64,000 bases of DNA from Streptomyces sp. LUP47B (lineage in GTDB: Bacteria; Actinomycetota; Actinomycetes; Streptomycetales; Streptomycetaceae), in assembly GCF_001746295.1 (NCBI RefSeq), contig NZ_MJAH01000015.1:155032-219031 (forward strand), written 5' to 3'. This document shows positions 33,725-43,341 of the stretch, piece after piece (position 1 is the first letter of the stretch; each line of letters opens with the position of its first letter). The notes beneath the pieces are model-generated. The model ran no database searches, was not told the origin of the DNA, and worked only from the letters and a program-made list of their open reading frames with translations. Made by a program: the position numbers and the translations under genes.

Positions 33725-35869
33725 TCAGGTGGGCCTGTTCGGGCTCCGGGAGAAGGCCGTGTCGCCGGCCAGCGCCACGATCGCGTCCTTGACGAGCAGC
33801 ACGCGCGGCGGGTAGGCCTGCGCTTTGTCCCCGGGGGCGTCCAGGGCGGAGGTGCGCCAGGCCTCTGCTCCGGTGCGGCTGTCCAGTGCCAGCAGACGGC
33901 CGAAGCGGTTGGAGAAGTAGACCCGTTTGTAGGTCTCTGACACCGTGGGTGCGGACAGACTCTCCATGTCCGTCGTCTTCTGCCAGAGCTGTTTGCCGCT
34001 GTGGGCCGACACCGCGGTGACCGTCCCGTCGGAACGGACGAAGTAGACGACGCCGTCCACGAGGGTGGCCGCGCCGGTCAGTGGATGTGCCAGCGGTATC
34101 CGTCTGACCTGCCCGGTGTCCGGCACCACCCGCAGCAACGCGTTGTACGGCCGTTCGTATCCGGCTTCGTACACGTCCTTCGCGGTCTGGGGGGCGAGGA
34201 ACAGGGGTTGCCCGCCGACTGCGCCGAGCGCTTCCGCCTTCTTGGGCAGCGTGGCGGTTTTGGTCAGGCTGCCGGGGGCGAGCTTCATCAGCTCGACCGG
34301 GGCCTGGCCGGGCTCGGTGCCGGCTGAACACAGGGCGTAGGGGGCGCCTCCCGGCGCCGACGGAGTGCAGACCTCGTTCAGCGAGGGCGCCCGCCACAGT
34401 TCCTTTCCGGACGGCCCGTAGGCCACGAACGACGAGTAGTCGGGGGACAGGGCCAGCAGTCCGCCGTCGTACAGGACCGTGTCCTGGGACTTGTTGATGT
34501 CGCGTTGCCACCGCCGGTGCCCGGTAGCGGCGTCGAGAGCCACCACGCGCCTGGTCCTGTCGTCCGGATCCTCGTACATGTAGACCAGCCCGTCGCGAAC
34601 GCCGATCGGCTCCGCCCCCTGCGGGCGGGTGCCGGCCCGCCACAGGGTGCGGCCGGAGGCCGCGTCGATCCTGGCGGCTGTGAAGCCCGTACCGCCACAG
34701 AACAGGGCGCTTCCCTCCGTCACGCATCCGGGGCTGTCGTAGTTGAGCCGGACACCCTTCACGTCGGACCGCAGCTTCGTCTGCCACGGCCGCCAGCCGT
34801 CGGGCAGTGACGCGGCACGGGCGGTGGCGGTGTCCGGGCCGGACACGAAGACAGCCACCCCGATCCCCAGCCCGGTGACGGCCAGCGCCGCGCCGAGGCC
34901 GGTGAGCAGCGTGCGGGCTCGGCGTCGCTTGCTGGTGCTGGTGCTGGTGCTGGTGCTGGTGTCGGTCGCGGCGGCCGCGGAGGTGGTGGCCGTGCTCCGA
35001 GAAGTGGGGTGGCGCCGGGGGTTCGCGGACTGCCCGGTCTTCGCAGACGTGGTGGCGTCGGATTCCGCCAGCGTCTGGAGCATGCGGTGTATGTCCGTCA
35101 GTTCCGGCCGTGCGGCTGGGTCCTTGTCCAGGCAGCGCCCGACAATGCCCAGGAGCGTTTCGTGCACCCCGCCGAGGTCCGGGGTCCCGTGCACCACCTG
35201 ATAGCCGGTTATGTACGGGCTGTCCGCGTCGAACGGTCCTGTGCCGACGGCCGCGAACACCAGCAGTGACCCCAGCGCGAACACGTCAGAGGCCGGGGTG
35301 ACGTCTCGGGGAGAGGCCAGTTGTTCCGGCGACATGAAGGGCGGAGTGCCGATCATCCGCCCGGTCGTGGTGAGGTTCTGGTTGCCCGAAGCGCGCGATA
35401 TGCCGAAGTCGATGACGCGCGGCCCGTCCTCGGTCATCAGGACGTTGCCCGGTTTGAGATCCCGGTGCACCAGACCCACCCGGTGGATGTCGCGCAGCGC
35501 CTCGGTGAGCCCCAGCCCCAGCGCGCGCACATCCCGCAGGCGCAACGGGCCGTCCTTCTCGACGACTTCGGAAAGGGTGAGCCCCGGCACGTAGAGCGTC
35601 GCCATCCACGGCCGTTCGGCGTCCGGGTCGGCGTCCACGACAGGCGCGGTGAAGGCTCCGCTCACTCTGCGCGCTGCCGCGATCTCCTGCCGGAAGCGCG
35701 TCCGGAACTCGTCCTCCTGGGCATACGGCCCGTGCACGAGCTTGACCGCGACCTGCCGTCCCGAGGCGGAGACGCCCAGATAGACGACTCCCATGCCGCC
35801 CGCCCCGAGCCGGCCGAGAAGGGTGTATCCGCCTATGGACTCCGGGTCCCCGGTGCTCAGGGGCGTCAT
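33725..35869 (-). CDS. Ser/Thr protein kinase with external PQQ-type propeller
   Basis: Membrane kinase of 714 residues. The kinase domain (about 14-270) has the Gly-loop GRLGAGGMGVVYLG, Lys43, HRDLKPGN (135-142) and DFG (154-156), and the activation segment ends GTPPFMSPEQ. A Thr/Ser-rich linker with five TS repeats and one membrane helix (about 318-340) follow. The C-terminal part (about 350-714) has blade motifs such as DAASGRTLWRAG and DAATGHRRWQRD of a PQQ-like beta-propeller, probably the external sensor. The plan is one of the standard Streptomyces PknB-like kinases. It faces the second kinase across a degenerate region. Confidence 0.92.
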   Translation of the reverse strand: MTPLSTGDPESIGGYTLLGRLGAGGMGVVYLGVSASGRQVAVKLVHGPYAQEDEFRTRFRQEIAAARRVSGAFTAPVVDADPDAERPWMATLYVPGLTLSEVVEKDGPLRLRDVRALGLGLTEALRDIHRVGLVHRDLKPGNVLMTEDGPRVIDFGISRASGNQNLTTTGRMIGTPPFMSPEQLASPRDVTPASDVFALGSLLVFAAVGTGPFDADSPYITGYQVVHGTPDLGGVHETLLGIVGRCLDKDPAARPELTDIHRMLQTLAESDATTSAKTGQSANPRRHPTSRSTATTSAAAATDTSTSTSTSTSKRRRARTLLTGLGAALAVTGLGIGVAVFVSGPDTATARAASLPDGWRPWQTKLRSDVKGVRLNYDSPGCVTEGSALFCGGTGFTAARIDAASGRTLWRAGTRPQGAEPIGVRDGLVYMYEDPDDRTRRVVALDAATGHRRWQRDINKSQDTVLYDGGLLALSPDYSSFVAYGPSGKELWRAPSLNEVCTPSAPGGAPYALCSAGTEPGQAPVELMKLAPGSLTKTATLPKKAEALGAVGGQPLFLAPQTAKDVYEAGYERPYNALLRVVPDTGQVRRIPLAHPLTGAATLVDGVVYFVRSDGTVTAVSAHSGKQLWQKTTDMESLSAPTVSETYKRVYFSNRFGRLLALDSRTGAEAWRTSALDAPGDKAQAYPPRVLLVKDAIVALAGDTAFSRSPNRPT
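34931..34960 (-). repeat. Hexanucleotide repeat (GCTGGT)x5 inside kinase gene
   Basis: Five exact copies encode alternating Thr-Ser in the juxtamembrane linker of the kinase. The repeat is in frame and could vary in length by slippage without breaking the gene. Confidence 0.85.
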
Positions 35870-36125
35870 CGCCGAACATCCTTCCCAGCGCCAGCCTGCC
35901 TCACGGGGATCAGCGTAGGGCCTGCCGCCCCGGAAACGGAGCCGCGCATATCACGGGCGGTCGGCAAGTGCATGAGAGATGGCCAGAATCGAGCCACCTG
36001 GCCCCCGGTACACGGGATTTCGGTGTCGAGTCCGGCGGGCGAAGCGAACGGCAAATGCAGCAGCGCCACATCGGTTTGCCCGTGAGGCACCGAAGTACAA
36101 GTGAGCTGCCGGCGGGCGAGCCCTC

Positions 36126-36493
36126 ATGCCGGGGGCCTACCGGCCACTGGGCCGGCCGGGCCTGCCCGTTCCCGCGCAGCCCGGCTGTCTGTCAGAGGAC
36201 GAGGTGTACTACTACGCCCGTCGCGCCACGGTCCTGGAGGCGGCCCGGGGCTTCGATTCGGGCGCGGACACCAAGAGCGGATCCACGGCTGAGCGGGCTG
36301 TATGCGCGGGGTGGCCGTCGAGTGCTTCTAGCGCGACGCACGGCTGTTCCGTATCTACGAGTGCGCCGGCCAGATCCAGATCTACGAGGGCGCCGGCCAG
36401 ATCCAGCAGGTGTTCATCGCCCAGGCGCTGCTGGGCGACGCGGCACGTGGACTCGAACGCCAACTCGCCTTTATCGAAAGAATGTTGCGATAG
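36126..36493 (+). pseudogene. Degenerate coding remnant between the two kinases
   Basis: Two pieces of protein-like sequence lie in different frames. The first, around 36200-36300, reads DEVYYYARRATVLEAARGFD. The second, 36332-36493, is opened by a stop and ends LERQLAFIERMLR with a TAG. It contains a tandem duplication of nine residues. No start or ribosome site joins them. I do not recognise the parent family. The rest of the 687-base gap shows no gene. Confidence 0.4.
36353..36406 (+). repeat. 27-bp tandem duplication
   Basis: Units 36353-36379 and 36380-36406 are head-to-tail with one mismatch, each encoding IYE(C/G)AGQIQ. It lies in the degenerate remnant. Confidence 0.85.
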
Positions 36494-36556
36494 TCTCCAC
36501 GCTGACCGACACCAGTCGCGCACGTCGCACATGTCACGAGAGACACCGGGATTCCC

Positions 36557-38521
36557 ATGTCTGTCCCTCACCACAGCCGGTCCAGCGCGCTCGCCTACGA
36601 GGCGGCCGGCATGGAGCCCCCGCCTCCGGTCCCGCTCAAGAAGACCGACCCCACTCGGGTCGGCCCCTATGCCCTGATGTCGGTGCTCGGCAGCGGGGGG
36701 ATGGGCCGGGTCTATCTGGGCCAGGACACGACCGGCGGGTCGGGCCTGGCGGCGGTCAAGGTGATCCGGCCCGAATACGCGGAGGACCCCCAGTTCCGGA
36801 AGCGTTTCGAGCGGGAGGTCGGCGCGCTTGACCGCGTCCAGGGGGCGCACATCGTGCGGCTGCTGGGCAGCGGTTGCGACGAGGACCTGGTGTGGGTCGC
36901 CACCGAGTACGTCCCCGGACCGACACTCGCCGAACTCGTCGACGCGCGCGGGCCGATCGACGCAACGGCCGCCTGGCGCCTGCTGGCCGACCTGGGACGC
37001 GCGGTCGAGGCCATCTGGCGCGTGGGGATCGTCCACCGTGACCTCAAGCCGTCCAATGTGATCCTGGCGTCCGACGGCGCCCGCGTCATCGACTTCGGAG
37101 TCGTCCAGGCCACCGACGGCACCTCGATCACCGTCACCGGCCAGAACGTGGGAACCCCCGCCTTCATGTCCCCGGAACAGGTCAGGGGCAAGGAGGTGAC
37201 CGCTGCCTCCGACATCTTCGCGCTGGCCTCCGCCCTCGCCTACGCCGTCACGGGGCAGGCGCCGTTCGGCGAGGGCACCGGTGTCGACGTCCTGCACCGG
37301 GTCGCCTTCGAACCGCCGAAGGAGGAAGTCCTCGAGAAGGCGGCGGCCGTCGACACCGAACTGGCCGCGTTCATCCGCACCTGCCTGGACAAGGAACCCG
37401 AATCGCGCCCTTCACCGGAGACGGTGTTCAGGACCGCCATCGGGCACCAGTTCCCCGCGCCGACCGAGCGGTCGGTACGGTCCGCGCCGAAAGCACCCCT
37501 GCTCGATGGACGACCCACCGTCGCCCCCGCGCCAGCCGCGGACCCTCCCGCCGGCTTCGCCGCCTCCGATTCCCCTGCCACCCCTGCTCCCGGGAGGCGC
37601 AGGAAGCTGATCGTGGGCGCAGCCGCCACGGTGGCTGTCGCGGTCGCCGCGGCCGTCACCGTGGCACTGTTGCCGCAGAGCCACTCCGCCGCGACGGCCG
37701 CCCCCGGGCCGGACACGTCGGCGACCGGGACGGGCAACTCGGCCTCCACGACCAGCAGTTCACATAAGGCGCCGACGTCGTCCCCGTCGCAGGCGGACCA
37801 GGCGGACCAGGCGGCAGAACAGTCGCCGAGTGCGGCGGTAACGAAGGACTCCGCAACGCAGGGTTCCGGGACACCGGACCTTCGCACCACCGCGTGCCCC
37901 GCCGAGCTCGTGTCGGGAGCCACCGGCGCCTGCGCCAAGGCCCTGCAAATCCTCCTCGACGGCCATGGCCTCTACGTCCCGGTCAGCGGGGACTTCGACG
38001 CCGCGACCGTCGCCGCGGTCAGGGCCTTCCAGACCGAGGCCGGCCTCACCGTCGACGGCAAGGTCGGCGCGCAGACCAGGAAGCTCCTGTACGCCCTGCC
38101 CCGCGGAACCGTCCAGGCCGGCTCGGTCACGGTGACCGAGAGCGTCAACGCCGTCTCGGTCGCCCGGTGCCTCGACAATCGCGGCTCGGACGTCCAGGTG
38201 TGGGAGTGCAACGGCACGGACGCCCAGAAGTGGGCCTTGTACCGAGTGGCCGGCCAGGGCTCTCAGTACCGCGTCGTCAATCGGGGCAGCCATCTCTGCC
38301 TGGACGCCGGCACGACCGGCCGGAACGGCCAGGAGATACAGGCCACGAGCTGCGACGGGCTGAGTGCCCAGACGTGGCAGCTGGGCGGCGGCGGAACGCT
38401 GGTCAGCGTCCCGGACGGCTTCTGTCTGGACGCGGAAGCCTCCACCTCCGGGCAGGACGGTCAGCGGGTCCAGGGCTTCGGATGCGCGGGCAGCACCAAC
38501 CAGGTGTGGCACTGGTCCTGA
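36557..38521 (+). CDS. Ser/Thr kinase with external peptidoglycan-binding and ricin-type lectin domains
   Basis: Membrane kinase of 654 residues. The kinase domain (about 36-300) has VLGSGGMGRVYLG, Lys68, HRDLKPSN (160-167), DFG (D179) and GTPAFMSPEQ. A helix near 350-373 crosses the membrane. Outside is a Ser/Thr-rich linker (to about 440), a PG_binding_1 fold (ALQILLDGHG to GAQTRKLL, about 463-512), then a ricin-B domain (about 525-654) with QVWECN, QKWALY and QVWHW. It probably senses cell-wall glycan. Combining both sugar-binding domains on one kinase is unusual. ATG 36557 lacks a strong ribosome site. Confidence 0.92.
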   Translation: MSVPHHSRSSALAYEAAGMEPPPPVPLKKTDPTRVGPYALMSVLGSGGMGRVYLGQDTTGGSGLAAVKVIRPEYAEDPQFRKRFEREVGALDRVQGAHIVRLLGSGCDEDLVWVATEYVPGPTLAELVDARGPIDATAAWRLLADLGRAVEAIWRVGIVHRDLKPSNVILASDGARVIDFGVVQATDGTSITVTGQNVGTPAFMSPEQVRGKEVTAASDIFALASALAYAVTGQAPFGEGTGVDVLHRVAFEPPKEEVLEKAAAVDTELAAFIRTCLDKEPESRPSPETVFRTAIGHQFPAPTERSVRSAPKAPLLDGRPTVAPAPAADPPAGFAASDSPATPAPGRRRKLIVGAAATVAVAVAAAVTVALLPQSHSAATAAPGPDTSATGTGNSASTTSSSHKAPTSSPSQADQADQAAEQSPSAAVTKDSATQGSGTPDLRTTACPAELVSGATGACAKALQILLDGHGLYVPVSGDFDAATVAAVRAFQTEAGLTVDGKVGAQTRKLLYALPRGTVQAGSVTVTESVNAVSVARCLDNRGSDVQVWECNGTDAQKWALYRVAGQGSQYRVVNRGSHLCLDAGTTGRNGQEIQATSCDGLSAQTWQLGGGGTLVSVPDGFCLDAEASTSGQDGQRVQGFGCAGSTNQVWHWS

Positions 38522-38925
38522 CGGCCCCGCCGAGGGGTGGACGCGACGTCGCCCCTCCCCTCACAGTCGCGTCATGGGCGCGGGCATGCCCGCCCGCGTG
38601 GATTGTGGCCTTCGTATGCCGAGGTTCGGCCGGTCTGCCAGTACCCTCACACCCACTGGCGGGACGCAAAGACCTGCGAGAAGGGTCCGGGTGGTTACGC
38701 GGTCGACTTCACCGCGTGTGCCTTCAGGGCTCAGCAGCCGTTGCGATGGGCCCCTCTGTCCTTTTTCTCTGCTTTCCCGTAACGGCGCGTCACCTCGCTT
38801 GTCACAGCGGTGTCTTGGTGCAACTCCGACGGCAACGGATGGCTCGGCAGCGGCCTCCTATGAAGCAACCGAGGCCGCTCAGCCGGAGCGAGCGGCCGAT
38901 ACGACACCGCTTGCCAGGAGTACCG
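38522..38925 (+). other. Gene-free stretch before lipoprotein
   Basis: I see no supported gene. Short open frames lack ribosome sites and family features. It presumably holds the promoter of the DUF4232 lipoprotein gene; no boxes could be assigned. Confidence 0.5.
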
Positions 38926-39642
38926 ATGCGCGTCAAGAAGATGCCCGCCTTCGCCCTCGTCGTCGCTGCTGCCGGCCTCTCGCTGACCGCGTGCGGCAGC
39001 GGCGACGGATCGAGCGCTTCCGCCATTTCCAGCGTGTCCACCGCCGCGAGCAGCTCCACCACCGGCGGCAGCTCCACCACCGGCGGCAGCTCCACCACTG
39101 GCGGCACCTCCACCGGCGGCCAGGGCTCGACCTCAGGTTCCTCCTCGTCCGGTTCCACCGGTTCCACCGGCTCCAGCAAGGGCAGCGAACTCTCCGCCAA
39201 GACCCAGTCCTCGACCTCGGGCTCCATGTGCAAGACCGACCGTCTCGCCTTCAGTGCCTCCGCCAGCGGGACGAAGGACGAGATAGTCGTCAACCTGAAG
39301 AACACCGGTTCCAAGAAGTGCAGCATGCACGGCTTCCCGGGCGTCCAGCTCGTGGGCCCCGATGGACTGGGCGACACCGGGCCGGATGCCGCCCGCACCG
39401 ACGCCTCGGCGCCCACTGTCACCATCGGGCCCGGGGAGGAGACACGCTTCCTGCTCCGTTACATCCCGGACACCAGCGGCTCCGGTAAGAAGTACACCCG
39501 GCTCGACGTCACCCCGCCGAACGAGAAGGTCTCTCAGATCGTGAATCTCAACGGTCTCGCCTTCACCATCGCCGCGTCCAGTGGCAACGCTCCGGACGTC
39601 TACGTCGACCCGGTCGGCTACCACGTCGGATCCGGCAAGTAA
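38926..39642 (+). CDS. DUF4232 lipoprotein
   Basis: Exported protein of 238 residues. Signal peptide with lipobox LSLTACGS (Cys about 23), then a long Ser/Thr/Gly linker (to about 92) made partly of 18-bp DNA repeats. The DUF4232 domain (about 100-238) has SMCKTDRLAFSAS and the CSMHGFPGVQLVG motif. The family is common in Streptomyces and its role is unknown. AGGAG precedes ATG 38926; the longer upstream frame is rejected because the signal peptide starts here. Confidence 0.88.
   Translation: MRVKKMPAFALVVAAAGLSLTACGSGDGSSASAISSVSTAASSSTTGGSSTTGGSSTTGGTSTGGQGSTSGSSSSGSTGSTGSSKGSELSAKTQSSTSGSMCKTDRLAFSASASGTKDEIVVNLKNTGSKKCSMHGFPGVQLVGPDGLGDTGPDAARTDASAPTVTIGPGEETRFLLRYIPDTSGSGKKYTRLDVTPPNEKVSQIVNLNGLAFTIAASSGNAPDVYVDPVGYHVGSGK
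39052..39105 (+). repeat. Three 18-bp tandem repeats in lipoprotein linker
   Basis: Three units (39052, 39070, 39088) encode SSTTGG repeats; the third has one change. They lie in the disordered linker and may vary in number between strains. Confidence 0.85.
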
Positions 39643-39701
39643 GCCCAGCAGCCACGCCGTTGCCCAGATGACCGCCCACCACTGACACCCGGCGCCGGCG
39701 C

Positions 39702-40505
39702 TCAGCCGAACGCAGCCAGGGAGACCGGCTGCCACTGGCGCCAGGTGCTCAGACGCTCCTCGTAGAGAGTGGCGACATCGGTGAAGGACTTGCCGAGGAA
39801 GATCCTCAGTGGGGGCCGTTCCGCATCGGCGATCCGAAGAATCGCGTCGCGGGTCGCGCGCGGGTCGCCCACCTCGAAAACCTGCGCGGTGGCCGCGTGG
39901 ACTTCGGTGTAGTCCGGGTGCCGCTCACTGTGCCGTGCCCCGACGGCCAGCCAGTCGGTGGCATAGGGGCCGGGCTCGACGTTGGTGATGTGGATGCCGA
40001 AGGCTGCCACTTCCTGCGCCAGGGACTCCGACAACCCCTCAAGAGCCCATTTGGAGGCGTGGTACGCACCGATGCCGGGGAATGCACGTACGCCTCCCTC
40101 GCTGGTCACTTGCAGGATCCTTCCCGAGCGTTGCGACCGCATGACGGGCAGTACGGCCTGCGTGACCCACATGGCGCCGAAGAAATTGGTCTCCATCTGA
40201 GCCCGGAGGTCGTCCTCGTTCAACTCCTCGACCATGCCGAAATGCCCGTAGCCGGCGTTGTTGACCGCGATATCCAGCGAACCGAAATGCGAGTGGGCGA
40301 GCTGCACTGCCTCGTGCACCGCGGTGCGGTCGGTGACGTCGAGCCGGACCGGCAGTACCGCGTCCCCGTACCGCTCGACCAGAGGGGTCAGCAGGCTGAC
40401 GTCCCGAGCCGTCGCCGCGACGTGATCGCCGCGTTCGAGCGCCGCTTCTGCCCACTCGCGGCCGAACCCCCTCGAACTGCCCGTGATGAACCACGACTTC
40501 GCCAT
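39702..40505 (-). CDS. Short-chain dehydrogenase/reductase
   Basis: NAD(P)-dependent oxidoreductase of 267 residues. The cofactor motif is TGSSRGFG (residues about 8-15), NNAGYGHFG follows, and the catalytic triad is Ser in QVTSEGG with Y-x-x-x-K in AYHASKWALEG. The substrate is unknown. ATG 40505 has GGGAG upstream; the longer frame to 40589 is rejected. It is divergent from a LysR-type regulator 139 bases away, a common arrangement for regulator and target. Confidence 0.93.
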   Translation of the reverse strand: MAKSWFITGSSRGFGREWAEAALERGDHVAATARDVSLLTPLVERYGDAVLPVRLDVTDRTAVHEAVQLAHSHFGSLDIAVNNAGYGHFGMVEELNEDDLRAQMETNFFGAMWVTQAVLPVMRSQRSGRILQVTSEGGVRAFPGIGAYHASKWALEGLSESLAQEVAAFGIHITNVEPGPYATDWLAVGARHSERHPDYTEVHAATAQVFEVGDPRATRDAILRIADAERPPLRIFLGKSFTDVATLYEERLSTWRQWQPVSLAAFG

Positions 40506-40644
40506 GACTGGTGCTCCCCTTGCATGAATTGCGGTGCGTGAATTGCTTGCTGTTGCTCCTCCAGCGTGCTGCTGACCCAGGTATTCCACCAGCGACGGTC
40601 TTACATAGGAGACATGCGATTTTGGAATGTGTCAGGATGGCGGC

Positions 40645-41553
40645 ATGGCGGACTTCACCCTGACCGGTCTGCGCGTCGTCCAGGCAGTGGTCGACACCGG
40701 ATCGTTCACCGCCGCGGCCGACGCACTCGGATACACGCAGTCCGCGGTGTCCCGTCAGGTGGCGGCGATGGAAGCCGCCGCGGGCGCACCGCTGTTCGTC
40801 CGGGGCGCCCGCGGGGTGGCCCCCTCTCCCGCGGGCATGGTGCTCGCCCGCCGAGCCGCCACCGCCCTCAATGAGATCGACGCCGTCAGCACAGACCTCG
40901 CCGGACTGCAGGACCACGTCACCGGACGAGTCGCCATCGCGGCGTTCCCCTCGGCCGCCGCCGTGCTCGTCCCCAGGACATTGGCCCGCCTGGGAAACGA
41001 CCACCCGGGTCTGATCGTCGACTTCGGCGAGGCGTCCTCGCCCACGCAGCTTCGCCAACTCCGCGCTCACCGCATCGACGTCGCGGTGATCGGCGTGGGA
41101 CCGGACCTGCCCGCCTACGATTTCGAGGGACTACGCCGCGACCTGCTCCTCGACGGCGGCCTTCTGCTCGCCGTCCCTGCCGACCACCGGTTCGCCGGCC
41201 GCGGAACCATCCCGGTGACCGAGCTGAGGGACGAACCCTGGATCGTCGGCAAGGGCCTCCGTGACGACCCGCAGTTCGGCGCCTGGCCGACCCTCGACCA
41301 CCCGCGGATCGCCTACGCCGCCCGCGAATGGCCCACTCGCCTCGGCCTTGTCGCCACCGGTCTCGGCATCGCCGTACTCCCCGAAGTGGCCGCGGCCGCG
41401 GTCCCCACCGGAGTCCGCGTCGTTCAGGTCGACGACCCCGCCTGGCTCGGCCGAGCCGTCGTCGCCGTCACGGTCCGCGACCGCTCTCCCGAGGTGACGG
41501 CCACTGTGGGGGCGCTGCGCCACGAGGCCGCACAGCTTCGTGCGGCGCCATGA
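40645..41553 (+). CDS. LysR-family transcriptional regulator
   Basis: Regulator of 302 residues. The N-terminal winged helix (LRVVQAVVDTGSFTAAADAL and YTQSAVSRQVAAME, residues about 8-45) and the substrate-binding-like domain (from about 88) are standard. It probably controls the divergent SDR gene and itself. ATG 40645 is chosen because it starts the HTH at the usual distance; an upstream ATG at 40627 is possible. Confidence 0.92.
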   Translation: MADFTLTGLRVVQAVVDTGSFTAAADALGYTQSAVSRQVAAMEAAAGAPLFVRGARGVAPSPAGMVLARRAATALNEIDAVSTDLAGLQDHVTGRVAIAAFPSAAAVLVPRTLARLGNDHPGLIVDFGEASSPTQLRQLRAHRIDVAVIGVGPDLPAYDFEGLRRDLLLDGGLLLAVPADHRFAGRGTIPVTELRDEPWIVGKGLRDDPQFGAWPTLDHPRIAYAAREWPTRLGLVATGLGIAVLPEVAAAAVPTGVRVVQVDDPAWLGRAVVAVTVRDRSPEVTATVGALRHEAAQLRAAP

Positions 41554-41657
41554 CGCTCACCCCTGATGGGAGTGAAGGCGCTTGTGCAGCGGGCGTACCC
41601 CTTTGTGAGAACGGGCCGCCCTTCCGGGGCCGCGCCGCCTGACGTCCGGGATCAAGG

Positions 41658-42157
41658 TCAGTCGCGGCCGTCGACGAACCGCGGGGCCGGGGCGCTCCAT
41701 CCGTGTTCGAGGAGGTCGAAGGCGGCGGCGACGGCTCGTTCGGGGTCGTCGGCGCGCTGGGCGAGGGCGGAGGTCTCCAGGGCGAACCGGGCCAGGGCTG
41801 CGCTGCGCAGGTCGTCGGGTGTGACGCCGAGATCTTGGGCGATGGCGCGGGCGAGGGCGTCCTGGTGGCGCATCCACATGCGGTGGGCGTAGTCGCTGAG
41901 GGGCCGGGGTGGTCTTCACCAGGTTGAGGAAGTCGGCGTAGCGGGCGTCGGAGTCGACGGCGCGGACGTGGACGCGCTTGATGTACGCACAAAGGGCCTG
42001 GGGGACGGTCATGCCGGGGGCGCGGTCGCTGACGGCGGCGACCAGGCCGGCTTTCTGGTCGGCCTCCTCGTCGAAGACGAGCGCCTCCTTGCTGGGGAAG
42101 TGCTTGAGCAGCGTGGTGGTGGAAACGTCGGCGGCCGCGCCCGCATCCTCCAGCGCC
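41658..42157 (-). pseudogene. TetR-family regulator, 5'-truncated and frameshifted
   Basis: The reverse strand encodes most of a TetR regulator in two frames. From about 42157 it reads LEDAGAAADVSTTTLLKHFP, the second half of the HTH with no start codon or first helix. Near 41895-41912 the frame shifts by one base. The C-terminal part then continues as DYAHRMWMRHQDALARA and ends at a TGA at 41658. The missing 5' end is replaced by the start-less FAD monooxygenase on the other strand. Both were probably a divergent regulator-target pair. Confidence 0.75.
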
Positions 42158-43246
42158 CATGGCATCGATGTCGCCGTCTATGACGCCGATGCCTCCGCGA
42201 CCGCCCGCGACCAGGGCGGCACCCTCGACATGCATCCCGACACCGGACAGCGCGCCCTGCGCGCCGGCGGCCTTTGGCCCGGCTTCACCGCCCTGGCCCG
42301 GCCCGAGGGCGAGCAGATGCGCCTGGTCGCCCGCGACGGCCGCGTCCTGTTCGACGCCGCGCCGCCCCAGAACGACCAGGGCAACCCCGAGATCGACCGC
42401 GGGCAGCACCGCGACCTCCTGCTCGGCTCCCTCGCCCCCGGCACCGTCCGCTGGGGCCACAAACTGGAGCGCGCCGAACCGCTCGGCGACGGCCGCCACC
42501 GCCTGCACTTCGCCCACGGCCTCAGCGCCGGGACCGACCTCGTCGTCGGTGCCGACGGCGCCTGGTCCCGCGTGCGCCGCATGCTGACGGACGCGGTCCC
42601 GATCCACACCGGCGTCACCTTCGTCGAGACCGGCCTGAACGACGCCGACACCCGCCACCCGTCACTGGCCGCCCTGACCGGGAACGGCACCATGATGGCC
42701 CTCGACAACAACCTCGGCTTCGTCGCCCAGCGCAACAGCGGCGGTCACATCCGCGTCTACGTCGGCATGCGCACCCCCCCCCAGGACTGGCACCGGCAGG
42801 CCGGCGTCGACCTCACCGACCCCGTCGCCGTCCGTGACGCCCTTCTGCACCGGTTCGCCGACTGGAGCCCCGCCCTGCGCGGCTTCATCACCGACACCGA
42901 CACCGGCTACACCAACCGCCCCCTGTTCGCCCTGCCCGTCCCCCACACCTGGGAACCCATCCCCGGCGTCACCCTGCTGGGCGACGCCGCCCACCTGATG
43001 TCCCCCTTCTCCGGTATGGGCGCCAACCTCGTCATGCGCGACGGCGCCGACCTCGCCCAGGCCCTCACCGAACACGCCACCGCCGACGGAGCCGTCACCG
43101 CCTACGAGAAGATCCTCATCCCCCGCTCCGTCGAGGCGGCCGAGGGAGCCGCCGAGGGAATCGACGGCGCCTTCGCCCCTGACAGCGCCGAGCAGGCTCT
43201 CGCCCACATGACCGCCCACATGACCGCCCACATGACCGCCCACTGA
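42158..43246 (+). pseudogene. FAD-dependent monooxygenase (TetX-like), 5'-truncated
   Basis: About 362 codons of an FAD monooxygenase: GIDVAVYDADASATARDQGG, the DG motif VVGADGAWSRVR, and GVTLLGDAAHLMSPFSGMGA that binds FAD. The first approximately 25 residues with the GxGxxG nucleotide motif are absent, and no in-frame start lies nearby: upstream the frame runs antisense into the TetR remnant. Without the dinucleotide fold it should not work. The C-terminus ends in MTAH repeats. Confidence 0.8.
43202..43243 (+). repeat. 12-bp tandem repeats at monooxygenase 3' end
   Basis: Three and a half copies of GCCCACATGACC give AHMTAHMTAHMTAH just before the stop; probably slippage. Confidence 0.85.
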
Positions 43247-43266
43247 TCGTCAGGAGCAGGAACAAC

Positions 43267-43314
43267 CGACCGAGGGCGCCTGGGGCGTGCAGCGCCCCCA
43301 GGCGCCCTCGGTCG
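43267..43314. terminator. Strong bidirectional terminator
   Basis: A 19-base perfect stem (43267-43285 with 43296-43314) and a 10-base loop lie between the convergent monooxygenase remnant and the CU044_5270 gene. Confidence 0.85.
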
Positions 43315-43341
43315 TTCGAGGAACTCTTCGTCGGCCCGGTG

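Noticed and set aside
34929..34962. Short tandem repeats considered as a CRISPR array
   Set aside because: They are six-base in-frame repeats without spacers inside a kinase gene. No CRISPR array is present in the window.
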